DNA of 64,000 nt, taken from Roseibium aggregatum IAM 12614. GTDB lineage: Bacteria; Pseudomonadota; Alphaproteobacteria; Rhizobiales; Stappiaceae. The stretch is taken from assembly GCF_000168975.1 (NCBI RefSeq), contig NZ_AAUW01000020.1, forward strand, positions 90,165-154,164. Direction: 5' to 3'. Both the position numbers and the translations under genes were made by a program. The stretch's first letter is position 1; every line of letters begins with the position of its first letter. Shown here piece after piece: positions 42,755-51,821 of this stretch. The notes under the pieces were generated by a model. That model ran no database searches. It had not been told where the DNA came from and worked only from the letters and a program-made list of their open reading frames with translations.

Positions 42755-43612
42755 ATGACATACCTGTCGGAAGACGGATCGCATGAGGCTGTCAATGCGC
42801 GAATGTCGCCACAAACGCCCGAGCGCCTGAAGCAGGTGATGGAGTCGCTCGTCCACCATTTGCACGATTTCATCAAGGACGTGCGCTTGACCGAAGCAGA
42901 ATGGGAAACCGCTATCGCGTTTCTGACGCAAACGGGTCACATGTGCTCCGACACGCGTCAGGAATTCATTCTCTTGTCCGACGTGCTTGGTGTCTCCATG
43001 CTCGTTGATGCCGTCAACAACCGGAAACCTGCCGGTTCCACCCCCTCCACCGTCTTCGGCCCGTTCCATGTCGATGGTGTTCCCGAACGGGAGATGGGCG
43101 CGTCGATCTCTCTCGACGGCAAGGGCGAGCCGTGCCTCTTCGAAGGCCGGGTTCTGGATCTTGACGGCAATCCTATCGAGGGTGCCTGCGTTGATGTCTG
43201 GTCAGACAACGCGGACGGATTTTACGACGTCCAGCAACCCGACATTCAGCCGCAACACAACAACCGCGGCATCTTCAGAACCGGCCCCGACGGACGCTAC
43301 TGGTTTACCGGCATCAAACCGGTGTCCTATCCCATTCCGGACAACGGACCTGTCGGAAAAATGCTCGGGCATCTGGGCCGCCATCCCTACCGCCCGGCGC
43401 ATATGCATTTCCTGATCACCGCACCAGGCTACCAGCGGCTGATCACGCATACCTTCGTGGCGGGCGATCCGTATCTCGAGAGCGACGCGGTTTTCGCCGT
43501 GAAAGCCCCGCTGATCACGAGATTTCAGGAACGGGATGCGAGTGACGGAAGCCCGAAGTGGAAGGCGGCCTACGACTTCGTCCTTCCACCGGAAAACTCT
43601 GCAGAAGCCTGA
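42755..43612 (+). CDS. Hydroxyquinol 1,2-dioxygenase (intradiol)
   Basis: A 285-residue non-heme Fe(III) intradiol dioxygenase that cleaves 1,2,4-trihydroxybenzene to maleylacetate. The four iron ligands are Y157 (DGFYDVQ), Y192 (SYPIPDNGP), H216 and H218 (RPAHMHF). The long helical N-terminal dimer domain (SLVHHLHDFIKDV, RQEFILLSDVLGVSMLVDA) is typical. GPVGKMLGHLGRHPYRPAH is closer to hydroxyquinol than to catechol enzymes. GAGGAGGG precedes ATG 42755. No hydroxyquinol-forming monooxygenase is adjacent. Confidence 0.9.
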   Translation: MTYLSEDGSHEAVNARMSPQTPERLKQVMESLVHHLHDFIKDVRLTEAEWETAIAFLTQTGHMCSDTRQEFILLSDVLGVSMLVDAVNNRKPAGSTPSTVFGPFHVDGVPEREMGASISLDGKGEPCLFEGRVLDLDGNPIEGACVDVWSDNADGFYDVQQPDIQPQHNNRGIFRTGPDGRYWFTGIKPVSYPIPDNGPVGKMLGHLGRHPYRPAHMHFLITAPGYQRLITHTFVAGDPYLESDAVFAVKAPLITRFQERDASDGSPKWKAAYDFVLPPENSAEA

Positions 43613-43742
43613 TCAAACCTTCGCCAATTGCCAAAAAAACAAGCGCGAACGGTGATTGATCATGTCCGTATTTCAACGTAAAACTATAACTATAACGTGA
43701 AAAATCACGCAAATAAAAAGACCTACCAGACGGGACATCAAA

Positions 43743-44681
43743 ATGAACAGACTTGCAAAAACATGTTTGGCAGCTGTCATAACTGCCCTCCCCCTTCCGG
43801 CCGCAGCCGAATATCCGGAAAATCCGGTTGAATTCGTGATCCCCTTTCCTCCGGGGGATCTGGAAGACGTGCTGACGCGGATGATCGCTGACAAATTCCA
43901 GGAAGATTACGGCGTGCCCGCGGCTGTCGTGAACAAGCCCGGCGGCGGCGGTGGTCCCTTCCCAGGCGCCGTATCCGTGGCGCTTGCTCCCGCGGACGGC
44001 TACACTGTCGGTTCCTTCGTCATCGACGTGCCGCTCGTTGGCCCGCACATCGGCATTGCGCCGCTTGAGGGCAATCCGTTCGATCCGATCGGGATTTTCC
44101 TCAGCTATCCCTTCGTGCTGGCTGCCAAGGGAGACGCGCCCTACTCCACGATGGAAGAGCTTGCCGCCTACGCCAAGGACCACAAGGTAACGCTCGGACA
44201 CTTCGGCGATGCGACAACCCCGGCACGCCATACCAAGGCCACAGCAAAAGCCCTGGGCTTCAGCTTTGCAACGGACGCGGCCTTCGATGCCCTGGACTGC
44301 AACACCCTGGCGTCCGGCGACGTCGACATGATCAACACGACATTGCAGTTGATCCGCCCATGCCTGGACGACCTCAACATTCTGATGAGCGTTACCAACG
44401 AACGTATCCCGATCCTGCCGGACGTTCCCACAGTGGGCGAAATCTATCCGGACCTGGCCCTTTCCACCTGGAACGGTCTGTTCGTTCGCAAGGATACGCC
44501 GGCAGAAGCTCGCGCCGCCATCGCGAAGGCGGCGGTTGAGGTGATCAACTCGGATGAAGCCAGGAAGGTCGCCGAGGAAACCGGCGCCGAGATCTACTGG
44601 CTCGACGCGGATGCCTCGAACGCGCAGATCAAGAAGGACGAGGCCACCCTGGCCCGAATTTCTGAAATCCTGGGCGAATAA
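43743..44681 (+). CDS. tctC: Tripartite tricarboxylate transporter solute-binding protein TctC
   Basis: A 312-residue Bug/TctC periplasmic protein with signal peptide (LAAVITALPLPAAA), then EYPENPVEFVIPFPPGD and NKPGGGGGPFPG. Unlike the usual binding loop PxxxGGxxD, it has PPGDLEDVL, which may alter ligand choice. It heads a complete tctCBA set and follows the hydroxyquinol dioxygenase by 130 bases that contain a small CGTGA/TCACG dyad near 43695-43708. The ligand is unknown. Confidence 0.88.
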   Translation: MNRLAKTCLAAVITALPLPAAAEYPENPVEFVIPFPPGDLEDVLTRMIADKFQEDYGVPAAVVNKPGGGGGPFPGAVSVALAPADGYTVGSFVIDVPLVGPHIGIAPLEGNPFDPIGIFLSYPFVLAAKGDAPYSTMEELAAYAKDHKVTLGHFGDATTPARHTKATAKALGFSFATDAAFDALDCNTLASGDVDMINTTLQLIRPCLDDLNILMSVTNERIPILPDVPTVGEIYPDLALSTWNGLFVRKDTPAEARAAIAKAAVEVINSDEARKVAEETGAEIYWLDADASNAQIKKDEATLARISEILGE

Positions 44682-44731
44682 GCCTCTCGGGCCGGGGGGA
44701 ACCCCTCGGCCCCGATCAGGGTGGTCACTTC

Positions 44732-45271
44732 ATGAAACGCGTTCTTTCCTTTCTCGCGATGTTTCGTCGCGAGCGGCGTCCGGGCGATCTGGTTTTCGCT
44801 GTCGCCTTTCTGGTGGTTGCGGTTCTTGCCGCAGCCGCTCTTCCGAGCCAGGCCAGGTTTCTTGGCAACAAGGAGTTCGTCTCCGAACCAGGCTTCTGGC
44901 CCCTTATCGGCGTCGGCATGATGCTGCTGTTCGGCGGGTTCCATCTGATGACCACGCTGAATGCTCCGCGTCTGCCCGGCCGGCTGAAAGAGGTCCTGCT
45001 GTGGGGCCGCTCGCTGGAATATGTCGCCTGGTTCGCCGTTTACGTCTTCGCCGTGCCTTATCTCGGGTACCTGCCGGGAACCGTCGTCTTTGCCGTCGTG
45101 CTGTCGGCTCGGCTCGGCTTCAGATCAAGGCTGGAACTCGGTCTTGCGGCGCTCTTTGCCGTCGCTGTCGTGCTCGTCTTCAAGACCGGTCTCGGCGTGA
45201 AGCTGCCCGGCGGCGCGATCTATCAGTATCTGCCGCATTCCCTGCGCAGCACCTTCATGGTGAATTTCTAA
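44732..45271 (+). CDS. tctB: Tripartite tricarboxylate transporter small subunit TctB
   Basis: A 179-residue protein with four hydrophobic stretches (LVFAVAFLVVAVLAAAALP, AWFAVYVFAVPYLGYLPGT, LGLAALFAVAVVLVFKTGLG). It has an N-terminal cytoplasmic extension of about 20 residues with several Arg. It lies between tctC and tctA, 12 bases before the latter. Confidence 0.87.
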   Translation: MKRVLSFLAMFRRERRPGDLVFAVAFLVVAVLAAAALPSQARFLGNKEFVSEPGFWPLIGVGMMLLFGGFHLMTTLNAPRLPGRLKEVLLWGRSLEYVAWFAVYVFAVPYLGYLPGTVVFAVVLSARLGFRSRLELGLAALFAVAVVLVFKTGLGVKLPGGAIYQYLPHSLRSTFMVNF

Positions 45272-45283
45272 AGGACGCTTCCG

Positions 45284-46792
45284 ATGCATGTTCTGCTTCA
45301 AGCGCTCGATCTTGTCCTGTCCTGGCAGGTTATTGCCGCCTTGCTCCTGGGGTCCATCGGCGGCGTCATCATCGGCGCAATTCCGGGGGTCGGACCGGCA
45401 GTCGCCATCGCCGTGCTGCTTCCGGCAACTTTCTCACTCGATCCGCTGGTCGGGCTGACCCTGCTGCTCGGCATCTACGGATCGTCCATGTATGGCGGCT
45501 CGCTGCCGGCGATCCTGATCAATACCCCTGGCACGGCGGTCAACGCGCTCACGACCTACGATGGATACCCGATGACCCAGCGCGGCGAGGCCCTGCGTGC
45601 TCTGGGGCTGGCTTACGGCGCTTCGTTCTTCGGCGCCATCCTTTCCATCGTGCTGCTCATCCTGCTCTCGCCCGTTCTGGCGAAAATTGCACCGATGTTT
45701 GGCTCCCGCGAGATCTTTCTCGCCGCACTGCTCGGCATCACTCTGGTGATTGTGGCGCACAAGGGTCAGGTCGCGGCCGCCGGCATGCTTGCCGGTCTCG
45801 GGATCCTGCTGAACTCGGTCGGCATGGAGCCGGTGAATTTTACAATGCGCTTCACCTTCGGACTGAATTGGCTGACCTCCGGGCTGGACCTGATCGTCGT
45901 GGTCCTCGGTCTGTTCGCAATCAGTCAGGCTTTCCTGCTGATGGTCGAACCGAACGCGTCCCCTAAGATGGATGGGATCAAGGGCAAGATGAGCTCTGCG
46001 ATCTGCGAAGTCTTCCGGTACAAGCGGGTTGCGGCCACGGGCGGCGGCTTCGGGGTGCTGATGGGCATGATCCCGGGTGTCGGCGAGTTCACCGCACAAT
46101 TCTTCAGCTACACGGCGGCGCGGCGCGCCTCCAAAGATCCTGATCTTTTCGGCAATGGCAGTCCTGAAGGGTTGGTGGCCTCGGAAAGCGCGAACAACGC
46201 GGTTCCGGCAGCGGCTCTCATTCCCCTTCTTGCCCTTGGCATTCCGGGCGAGGCGCTGACGGCCATGATGCTGTCTGTGTTCTACGTCCACAACGTGGTG
46301 CCGGGCCCCGCCCTGTTTCAGGGCCAGCTCCACTTCGTCTACGCGCTCTATATCGCGTTGCTGCTGCTCAATCTGATCGTGATCGTCTTCATGCTCGGGT
46401 CTTCCAACCTTCTGATCCGGTTGATCAAGGTGCCCACAAGATTTCTGGGCATGGGCATCCTGATCCTGAGTTTCGTCGGGGTCTATTCCCTCAGGAATTC
46501 GTCGATCGACTGTCTGATCGCCGCAGGCTTCGGCGTCTTCGGGCTGATTTTGAAGCGGCTCAACCTTCCTATCGTGCCGATCATCCTCGGCATGGTGCTC
46601 GGCAGCATCATGGAAGTGAAGCTCAGGGCTTCCATGGCCCAGATCAACGGACCTCTCGACTTCGTCAACCGGCCCATTTCCGGCCTGCTGGCGACAGCCA
46701 TCGTCGTCATCGTCGTGGTCAGCGCACACAGCAGTATCCGCGAACGGCTGCAGCAAAAACACGAAAAGCAAGCTCCTGCCGAAGCGCAGTGA
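45284..46792 (+). CDS. tctA: Tripartite tricarboxylate transporter large permease TctA
   Basis: A 502-residue permease with the TctA motifs GAIPGVGPAVAIAVLLP, GIYGSSMYGGSLPAILINTPGT, GMIPGVGEFTAQF and the C-terminal PIVPIILGMVLGSIME, in one unbroken frame. It provides a direct comparison for the frameshifted tctA at 33749. It completes a tctCBA transporter placed between the hydroxyquinol dioxygenase and an aldehyde dehydrogenase. Confidence 0.92.
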   Translation: MHVLLQALDLVLSWQVIAALLLGSIGGVIIGAIPGVGPAVAIAVLLPATFSLDPLVGLTLLLGIYGSSMYGGSLPAILINTPGTAVNALTTYDGYPMTQRGEALRALGLAYGASFFGAILSIVLLILLSPVLAKIAPMFGSREIFLAALLGITLVIVAHKGQVAAAGMLAGLGILLNSVGMEPVNFTMRFTFGLNWLTSGLDLIVVVLGLFAISQAFLLMVEPNASPKMDGIKGKMSSAICEVFRYKRVAATGGGFGVLMGMIPGVGEFTAQFFSYTAARRASKDPDLFGNGSPEGLVASESANNAVPAAALIPLLALGIPGEALTAMMLSVFYVHNVVPGPALFQGQLHFVYALYIALLLLNLIVIVFMLGSSNLLIRLIKVPTRFLGMGILILSFVGVYSLRNSSIDCLIAAGFGVFGLILKRLNLPIVPIILGMVLGSIMEVKLRASMAQINGPLDFVNRPISGLLATAIVVIVVVSAHSSIRERLQQKHEKQAPAEAQ

Positions 46793-46819
46793 AGCAGACT
46801 ACCTGAAGGAGGATCAAGC

Positions 46820-48325
46820 ATGCGTATTGGCGCACCAGACCAGGCCCCGTCCGGCATCAGCGCGGATGTCACCAGCTTTCTGCAAAATCCGCAGATGCTC
46901 ATCGGCGGCATGAGCGTTTCGGGCTCCGGAGGGGCGTTCGACGTTCACAATCCGGCGGATGGAAGCGTTCTCGCCTCCGTTCCGACCGCCAGCGAGGCAG
47001 ATGTCGACAGCGCGGTCAAAGCCGCGCGCGCTGCCCTTGATGGCGCCTGGGGTGGAATGCCGGCGTCCGAACGCACCCGGCTGATGCTCAGGCTTGCAGA
47101 TATCATCGAGGAAAACGGCGAGGAACTCGCCCAGCTCGAAACGCTGGAAAACGGCAAGTCGATCATGATGTCGCGCCTGATCGAGGTGATGTCGTCGGCC
47201 GAATATCTGCGTTACATGGCCGGATGGGCCACCAAGATCCGGGGCGAAACCCTCGACGTGTCCATCGCCATCCCCCCGGGCACGAAATACACCGCCTTCA
47301 CACGCAAGGAACCTGTCGGTGTCGTCGCCGCCATCACGCCCTGGAACTTCCCGCTCAACATGGCAGTGTGGAAGATCGCCCCGGCACTTGCCGCCGGTTG
47401 CACGGTCGTACTGAAGCCGGCCGAAGAAACGCCGCTGACGTCAATGCGCCTGGCCGAACTGGTGCGCGAAGCCGGTTTCCCGGATGGCGTCGTCAATGTC
47501 GTGACCGGCGGTGGCAGCACTGGGGCCGCCCTGGTCAAACATCCCGGCGTCAACAAGATCACCTTCACAGGGTCCACCGAGACCGGCAAGCTGATCGGCG
47601 TCCAGGCGATGCAGGACGTCAAATCAGTCACGCTGGAACTGGGCGGCAAGGCACCGATGGTGTTCTTCGATGACATGGACCTGTCGCTGCTCGGCCCGGC
47701 AACCGGTATCGGCATCTTTCTGAACACCGGCCAGACCTGCTGTGCGGGCACCCGGCTCTATATCCAGAAAGGCATCTACGAGGAGGCGCTCGCGACCCTG
47801 AAGGGCATCGTTTCAAGCTTGTCCATCGGCTCCGGCCTCGACCCTGTGCATCAAATCAATCCGCTGGTCTCCGCCAAACACCACAAACATGTCACCTCCG
47901 CCGTCGAAAAAGGCATCGCGGACGGAGCGACGCCGCTTCTGGATCTGTCCGTGCCTGACGGCGGCGGGTATTACGTTGCCCCGCAACTGTTCACCGACGC
48001 CCGCAGCGGCTCCAGTCTGATGCAGGACGAAGTCTTCGGCCCGGTCGCCACGATCACGCCGTTTGAAAGCGAAGAAGACGCCGTGGCAATGGCAAACGAC
48101 ACCCGCTTCGGGCTGGGGGCTTCCGTCTGGACCCGCGACATCAACCGGGTGATGAACCTCGTACCGCGCATCAAGTCGGGAACGGTCTGGGTCAACAGCC
48201 ATAATATTCCGGACCAGAACATGCCCTTCGGCGGTTTCAAGCAATCCGGCCTTGGCCGCGAACATGGCTCCGGCGCACTCGACAATTATCTGGAGACCAA
48301 GTCGGTCTGTGTTGCCTACTCCTGA
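46820..48325 (+). CDS. NAD(P)-dependent aldehyde dehydrogenase
   Basis: A 501-residue ALDH. The catalytic Cys is C307 in NTGQTCCAGTR and the general base E273 in TLELGGKAP; ITPWNFPLNMAVWKIAPAL and FTGSTETGK form the cofactor site. It resembles the phenylacetaldehyde/betaine-aldehyde group. GAAGGAGG precedes ATG 46820. The likely partner is the aminotransferase at 40287, whose product would be an aldehyde; an indole or phenyl acetaldehyde is another possible substrate. Confidence 0.9.
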   Translation: MRIGAPDQAPSGISADVTSFLQNPQMLIGGMSVSGSGGAFDVHNPADGSVLASVPTASEADVDSAVKAARAALDGAWGGMPASERTRLMLRLADIIEENGEELAQLETLENGKSIMMSRLIEVMSSAEYLRYMAGWATKIRGETLDVSIAIPPGTKYTAFTRKEPVGVVAAITPWNFPLNMAVWKIAPALAAGCTVVLKPAEETPLTSMRLAELVREAGFPDGVVNVVTGGGSTGAALVKHPGVNKITFTGSTETGKLIGVQAMQDVKSVTLELGGKAPMVFFDDMDLSLLGPATGIGIFLNTGQTCCAGTRLYIQKGIYEEALATLKGIVSSLSIGSGLDPVHQINPLVSAKHHKHVTSAVEKGIADGATPLLDLSVPDGGGYYVAPQLFTDARSGSSLMQDEVFGPVATITPFESEEDAVAMANDTRFGLGASVWTRDINRVMNLVPRIKSGTVWVNSHNIPDQNMPFGGFKQSGLGREHGSGALDNYLETKSVCVAYS

Positions 48326-48349
48326 AGCAGGCCACTGGCTTTCTACCTG

Positions 48350-48388
48350 CTGGCACCGGTGCCCTACCCCTATGCGCACCGGTGCCAG
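48350..48388 (+). terminator. Hairpin after the aldehyde dehydrogenase gene
   Basis: CTGGCACCGGTGC at 48350-48362 and GCACCGGTGCCAG at 48376-48388 make a perfect 13-bp stem with a 13-base loop, 25 bases after the stop. There is no T-run, but the stem is GC-rich and well placed. Confidence 0.6.
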
Positions 48389-48580
48389 CCCCGCGCCGCG
48401 AGATGGCTGTCCTGTCGGCAACATCATGTTTCGAGGGAACACAGTCTATTTTTTGAATAAGCGGACATTTCGTCAACATTCACGTTTTGCCTCATCTGAG
48501 TATTACCTGAGACCACAGCGGTGATGGATCGAAAGGGCTAATTCGGTCACTCTCCGGGAAAACACTCCCGGAGGAAACTC

Positions 48581-49735
48581 TTGCCCCATATCGACACGAT
48601 TGAAGTCATCATTCTCGACGTGCCGACCATTCGCGGTCACGTCCTTGCGATGACAACCATGCGGAAACAGTCGTTTGTGATCGTCCGGATCCGGTTTTCC
48701 GATGGCTCTCTCGGCACGGGAGAAGGCACCACGATCGGCGGGCTGAGCTATTGCAGCGAAAGCCCGGAAAGCATCTGTTCGGCGGTTCATGACTACATTG
48801 CCCCGTTGCTCCTCAAGGCCGATGGGGACAATCCCAACGCCCTGATTTCGATGATCGAGCGGTCCGTGCGCGGCAATCCCATAGCCCGGGCAGCGGTCGA
48901 GATGGCCCTTTGGGATGGCTACGCCCGCCGGCGGAACATGTCGTTGAGTGCCCTGTTCGGCGGTGCCCTGCGTGCCTCCATGCCCGTCGCCTGGACCCTC
49001 GCCAGCGGCGCGGCTGAAACAGACATTGAAGAAGCGCAGGAGATGATCGCCTCGCGCCGCCACAACATCTTCAAGCTCAAGATCGGCAAGCGGCCGGTTC
49101 GCCACGACATCGAGCATGTGGCGGCGATCAAGACCGCGCTCGGCGATCAGGCAAGCATCCGGGTCGATGTCAACCAGGCATGGTCGTTGACCGACGCGCG
49201 GTGGGGCGTGGCTGGTCTCGATGAAATCGGTATCGATCTGATCGAGCAGCCGGTGGCCGCAACCGAGATCGCGGCCATGGCGGAGCTGACGGCCGGGTCC
49301 CGCGTCGCGATCATGGCGGACGAGGCACTGAGCGGCCCGGTGACTGCGCAGAAGGTCGCAAGTGCGCGCGCGGCCGATGTCTTTGCCGTCAAGGTGATGC
49401 AGTCTGGCGGTCTGAAACGAGCCCAGGAGGTCTGCGCGCTGGCCAATGCCTCAGGTATCGGCGTTTATGGCGGCACCATGCTGGAAAGCGGTCTGGGAAC
49501 GGCCGCAGCGCTGCATGTCTTCGCCTGCACCGACCGGCTGGACTGGGGCAGCGAGTTCTTCGGTCCGCTTCTTTTCACCGATGAGATCCTGCAACAGCCG
49601 ATCCGGTACGGCGACTTTCACGTGCACGTGCCGCTAGGGATCGGCAACGGCGTCGAACTGGATATGGACAAGGTCAATTTTTACCGTCGCGACTCTGCGA
49701 TTTGCGACGGGCGAACAGTGGCGAAGGTTTCCTGA
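48581..49735 (+). CDS. catB: Muconate cycloisomerase
   Basis: A 384-residue enolase-superfamily enzyme that turns cis,cis-muconate into muconolactone. The catalytic lysine pair is K165 and K167 in FKLKIGKRP; metal ligands lie in DVNQAW, EQP and MADEALSG, and the second Lys in FAVKVMQSGG. The start is TTG 48581, nine bases after GGAGG. The catechol 1,2-dioxygenase that makes muconate lies 1.1 kb away, divergently. A chloromuconate or other lactonising enzyme is possible, but the context favours CatB. Confidence 0.9.
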   Translation: MPHIDTIEVIILDVPTIRGHVLAMTTMRKQSFVIVRIRFSDGSLGTGEGTTIGGLSYCSESPESICSAVHDYIAPLLLKADGDNPNALISMIERSVRGNPIARAAVEMALWDGYARRRNMSLSALFGGALRASMPVAWTLASGAAETDIEEAQEMIASRRHNIFKLKIGKRPVRHDIEHVAAIKTALGDQASIRVDVNQAWSLTDARWGVAGLDEIGIDLIEQPVAATEIAAMAELTAGSRVAIMADEALSGPVTAQKVASARAADVFAVKVMQSGGLKRAQEVCALANASGIGVYGGTMLESGLGTAAALHVFACTDRLDWGSEFFGPLLFTDEILQQPIRYGDFHVHVPLGIGNGVELDMDKVNFYRRDSAICDGRTVAKVS

Positions 49736-49793
49736 CGCCTCTCAGTGTTGAGGATGCCCGCCGGAAAAAGCCTATGGGTTCCGGGATGCTGGG

Positions 49794-49821
49794 GTGCTGG
49801 GTGCTGGGTGCTGGGTGCTGG
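49794..49821. repeat. Tandem heptamer repeat (GTGCTGG)4
   Basis: Four perfect copies of GTGCTGG lie at 49794-49821, preceded by the degenerate copy ATGCTGGG. The tract is between the convergent catB and lysR genes, 58 bases after the catB stop. The copy number could vary between strains. Confidence 0.85.
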
Positions 49822-49858
49822 GTAATCGGCCCCAGCATCCGGCTGCAGAGGCCACACC

Positions 49859-50773
49859 CTAGATGGTCTTTCGCGCGACCTGCTGGGCAATGGTGACGAA
49901 TTTATTGACCTGCACACCACGCTCGTCCAGCCGATGGTTCAGCGACAGGGCCGTCTGCTCCAGTTCCAGGCCGATCTTCATGAACTTTATGCCGATCCGC
50001 CGTGTGCTGGAAACGGACGCCGGTACAATGCAAACGCCTTCACCGATGGCAACGAGACTGAGTGCGGTCTGCAGATCCATCGTGAAGACGCGTTTGGTGA
50101 GCTGAATGCCCTGGCGCTCGAAATTGTCGATGATGAAATCGGCAAAACTCGGCCTTGGATATTCCGGATAAAGAATAGCGTTCTGGGCAGCGACTTCCTC
50201 GCCCGAGATAACGCCGTTCAACGCCGTTTCCAGCGTGTCCGGCACTGCGGCGACAACATCTTCCTTGCCAAGATGGCGAGTCGTGAATTCAAGATCGTTC
50301 AGCGCTGGCCGGGCGAAAGCGATATCGATTTCGCGCCGGATCAACGCCCGGTGCAATTGGGCATTGTTCATGGGCAGCAGGCTCAGGTTGACCTGAGGAA
50401 AATTCGCTCTGAACGACTTGATGATGGTCGGCAGCAGACCATAGGTCGAAGACCCGACAAAACCGATCCGCAGACGGCCTTCTGCCCCCTGGCCAAGGCG
50501 CCGGATTTCCAGCTTGGTGTCGTCCAGATCGGCAAGGATCTTCTGCAGCCGGACATAAAGCCGTTCCCCCGCCTGGGTGAGCGTGACTGCGTTGCGCCCC
50601 CGGTTGAAAAGCAGGGCGCCGAGCTCTTCTTCGATCTGCTTGATCTGACGGCTCAAGGGAGGCTGGGCGACATTCAAACGTTCAGCCGCGCGGCCAAAAT
50701 GGAGTTCTTCAGCGACGGCGATGAAATAGCTCATTTGCTTGATATTCAAGCTTTTCTCCATCGGTTCATCCAT
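49859..50773 (-). CDS. LysR-type regulator of the catechol genes
   Basis: A 304-residue LysR regulator. The N-terminal HTH reads QMSYFIAVAEELHFGRAAERLNVAQPPLSRQI (in part HFGRAAERLNVAQPPLSRQ), close to the CatR/BenM/CatM group, followed by the periplasmic-binding-like effector domain. It lies between catB and the catA-like gene, downstream of catA on the same strand with a terminator between them. Cis,cis-muconate is the usual effector of this group. Regulation of catA and catB here is inference. Confidence 0.88.
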   Translation of the reverse strand: MDEPMEKSLNIKQMSYFIAVAEELHFGRAAERLNVAQPPLSRQIKQIEEELGALLFNRGRNAVTLTQAGERLYVRLQKILADLDDTKLEIRRLGQGAEGRLRIGFVGSSTYGLLPTIIKSFRANFPQVNLSLLPMNNAQLHRALIRREIDIAFARPALNDLEFTTRHLGKEDVVAAVPDTLETALNGVISGEEVAAQNAILYPEYPRPSFADFIIDNFERQGIQLTKRVFTMDLQTALSLVAIGEGVCIVPASVSSTRRIGIKFMKIGLELEQTALSLNHRLDERGVQVNKFVTIAQQVARKTI

Positions 50774-50804
50774 CTACATGGACACATCCCTCGATAAAAG
50801 AAAA

Positions 50805-50823
50805 GCCCCGGCAAAGCCGGGGC
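50805..50823 (-). terminator. Intrinsic terminator of the catA-like gene
   Basis: GCCCCGGC at 50805-50812 and GCCGGGGC at 50816-50823 form an 8-bp GC stem with a 3-base loop. Read on the minus strand it is followed by TTTTCTTTTAT, a good T-rich tail. It lies 22 bases after the catA stop and before the lysR start. Confidence 0.85.
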
Positions 50824-50844
50824 CAAAGGTTGGGCTGCAAATTG

Positions 50845-51714
50845 TTATTCCGCGGCAACCGCGGCGACTTCCCGTTTGAGGGTGAAGTCGAATTCCACGT
50901 GCAAATCGGTGTCGAGATCGTCGCCAGCCGGTTTGAATTCGCCGACCAGGCTTTCCTTGACCGCAAAGACGCTGTCATCGTCGAGCCACGCGCTGGTGCT
51001 GTCGTAGATCTGGCTGACAAGCGGCCGGTAACCGTCCTTGGACAGGATAAAGTGCATGTGGCCCGGGCGGTTCGGGTGATGGCCCATCGCGCGCAGCAGT
51101 TCGCCTGCGGTTTCGTTGTCCGGGATCGGATAAGGCACAGGGCGCACGGCACGGAACGCATAGTGTCCGTTGTCGTCGGTGATGAACCGTCCGCGCAGAT
51201 TGTAGTCCGGCTGGTCCGGGTCGTGGTTCTCGTAAAGTCCGTTCGGCGCGTCTTCCCACACGTCGATGATCACACCGGCAAGCGGGCTGCCATCCGCATC
51301 GCGAACATGGCCTTCGAAATAGACCGTTTCCTCGTCGTCAAAATGCTTCTGGACCGTGGAGGCTCCCTTCGGCAGAACCGGCGGGTTTTCGCGGTAGAAC
51401 GGGCCGATAACCGTGGATTCGCTCTCGGTACCCTCGACACGGTTGGTCAGCATGTCGACCAGCACTTCAACACCCAGGATATCGCCCAGAAGGATGAACT
51501 CCTGCCGCTTGTCATCACACACGTGACCGGCCCGCGCCAGGAAGTCACACGCTCCGAGGAACTCGTAATGCTGCAGGTTGACCTCCTTGCAGAATTCGTG
51601 GAGATGGCGAACCAGCGCGGACAGGATCTCACGGTTCCTCTCGGTGATCTCGCCGTTCTTTCCAAGTGAGCCGATCACGACATCGGTGACGTTCTCAATG
51701 GTGACATTCCGCAT
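50845..51714 (-). CDS. catA: Catechol 1,2-dioxygenase-like intradiol dioxygenase
   Basis: A 289-residue Fe(III) intradiol dioxygenase. The iron ligands are Y161 (NGLYENHD), Y195 (PYPIPDN), H219 and H221 (RPGHMHF). The N-terminal helical domain (ALVRHLHEFCKEV, RQEFILLGDILGVEVLVD) matches catechol and hydroxyquinol enzymes. Compared with the enzyme at 42755 it lacks the GPVGKML pattern. With a muconate cycloisomerase nearby, catechol is the most likely substrate. ATG 51714 follows GAGGAGGA; an in-frame start 24 bases up is less likely. It would take the catechol formed by the iac pathway. Confidence 0.88.
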   Translation of the reverse strand: MRNVTIENVTDVVIGSLGKNGEITERNREILSALVRHLHEFCKEVNLQHYEFLGACDFLARAGHVCDDKRQEFILLGDILGVEVLVDMLTNRVEGTESESTVIGPFYRENPPVLPKGASTVQKHFDDEETVYFEGHVRDADGSPLAGVIIDVWEDAPNGLYENHDPDQPDYNLRGRFITDDNGHYAFRAVRPVPYPIPDNETAGELLRAMGHHPNRPGHMHFILSKDGYRPLVSQIYDSTSAWLDDDSVFAVKESLVGEFKPAGDDLDTDLHVEFDFTLKREVAAVAAE

Positions 51715-51821
51715 TGGTTCCTCCTCTAAGACCCTCAAACAGCGGCGGCTTTTCTTCGCGTTGTCCGCCGGTATCGAAACCCATGTTTCCGCAACCGAGG
51801 GTGCAGTCCAATACGCGGTTT

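Noticed and set aside
45434..46771. 445-codon minus-strand frame opposite the intact tctA
   Set aside because: Composition is extremely hydrophilic and repetitive in Asp, His and Gln, the usual shadow of a membrane protein gene.
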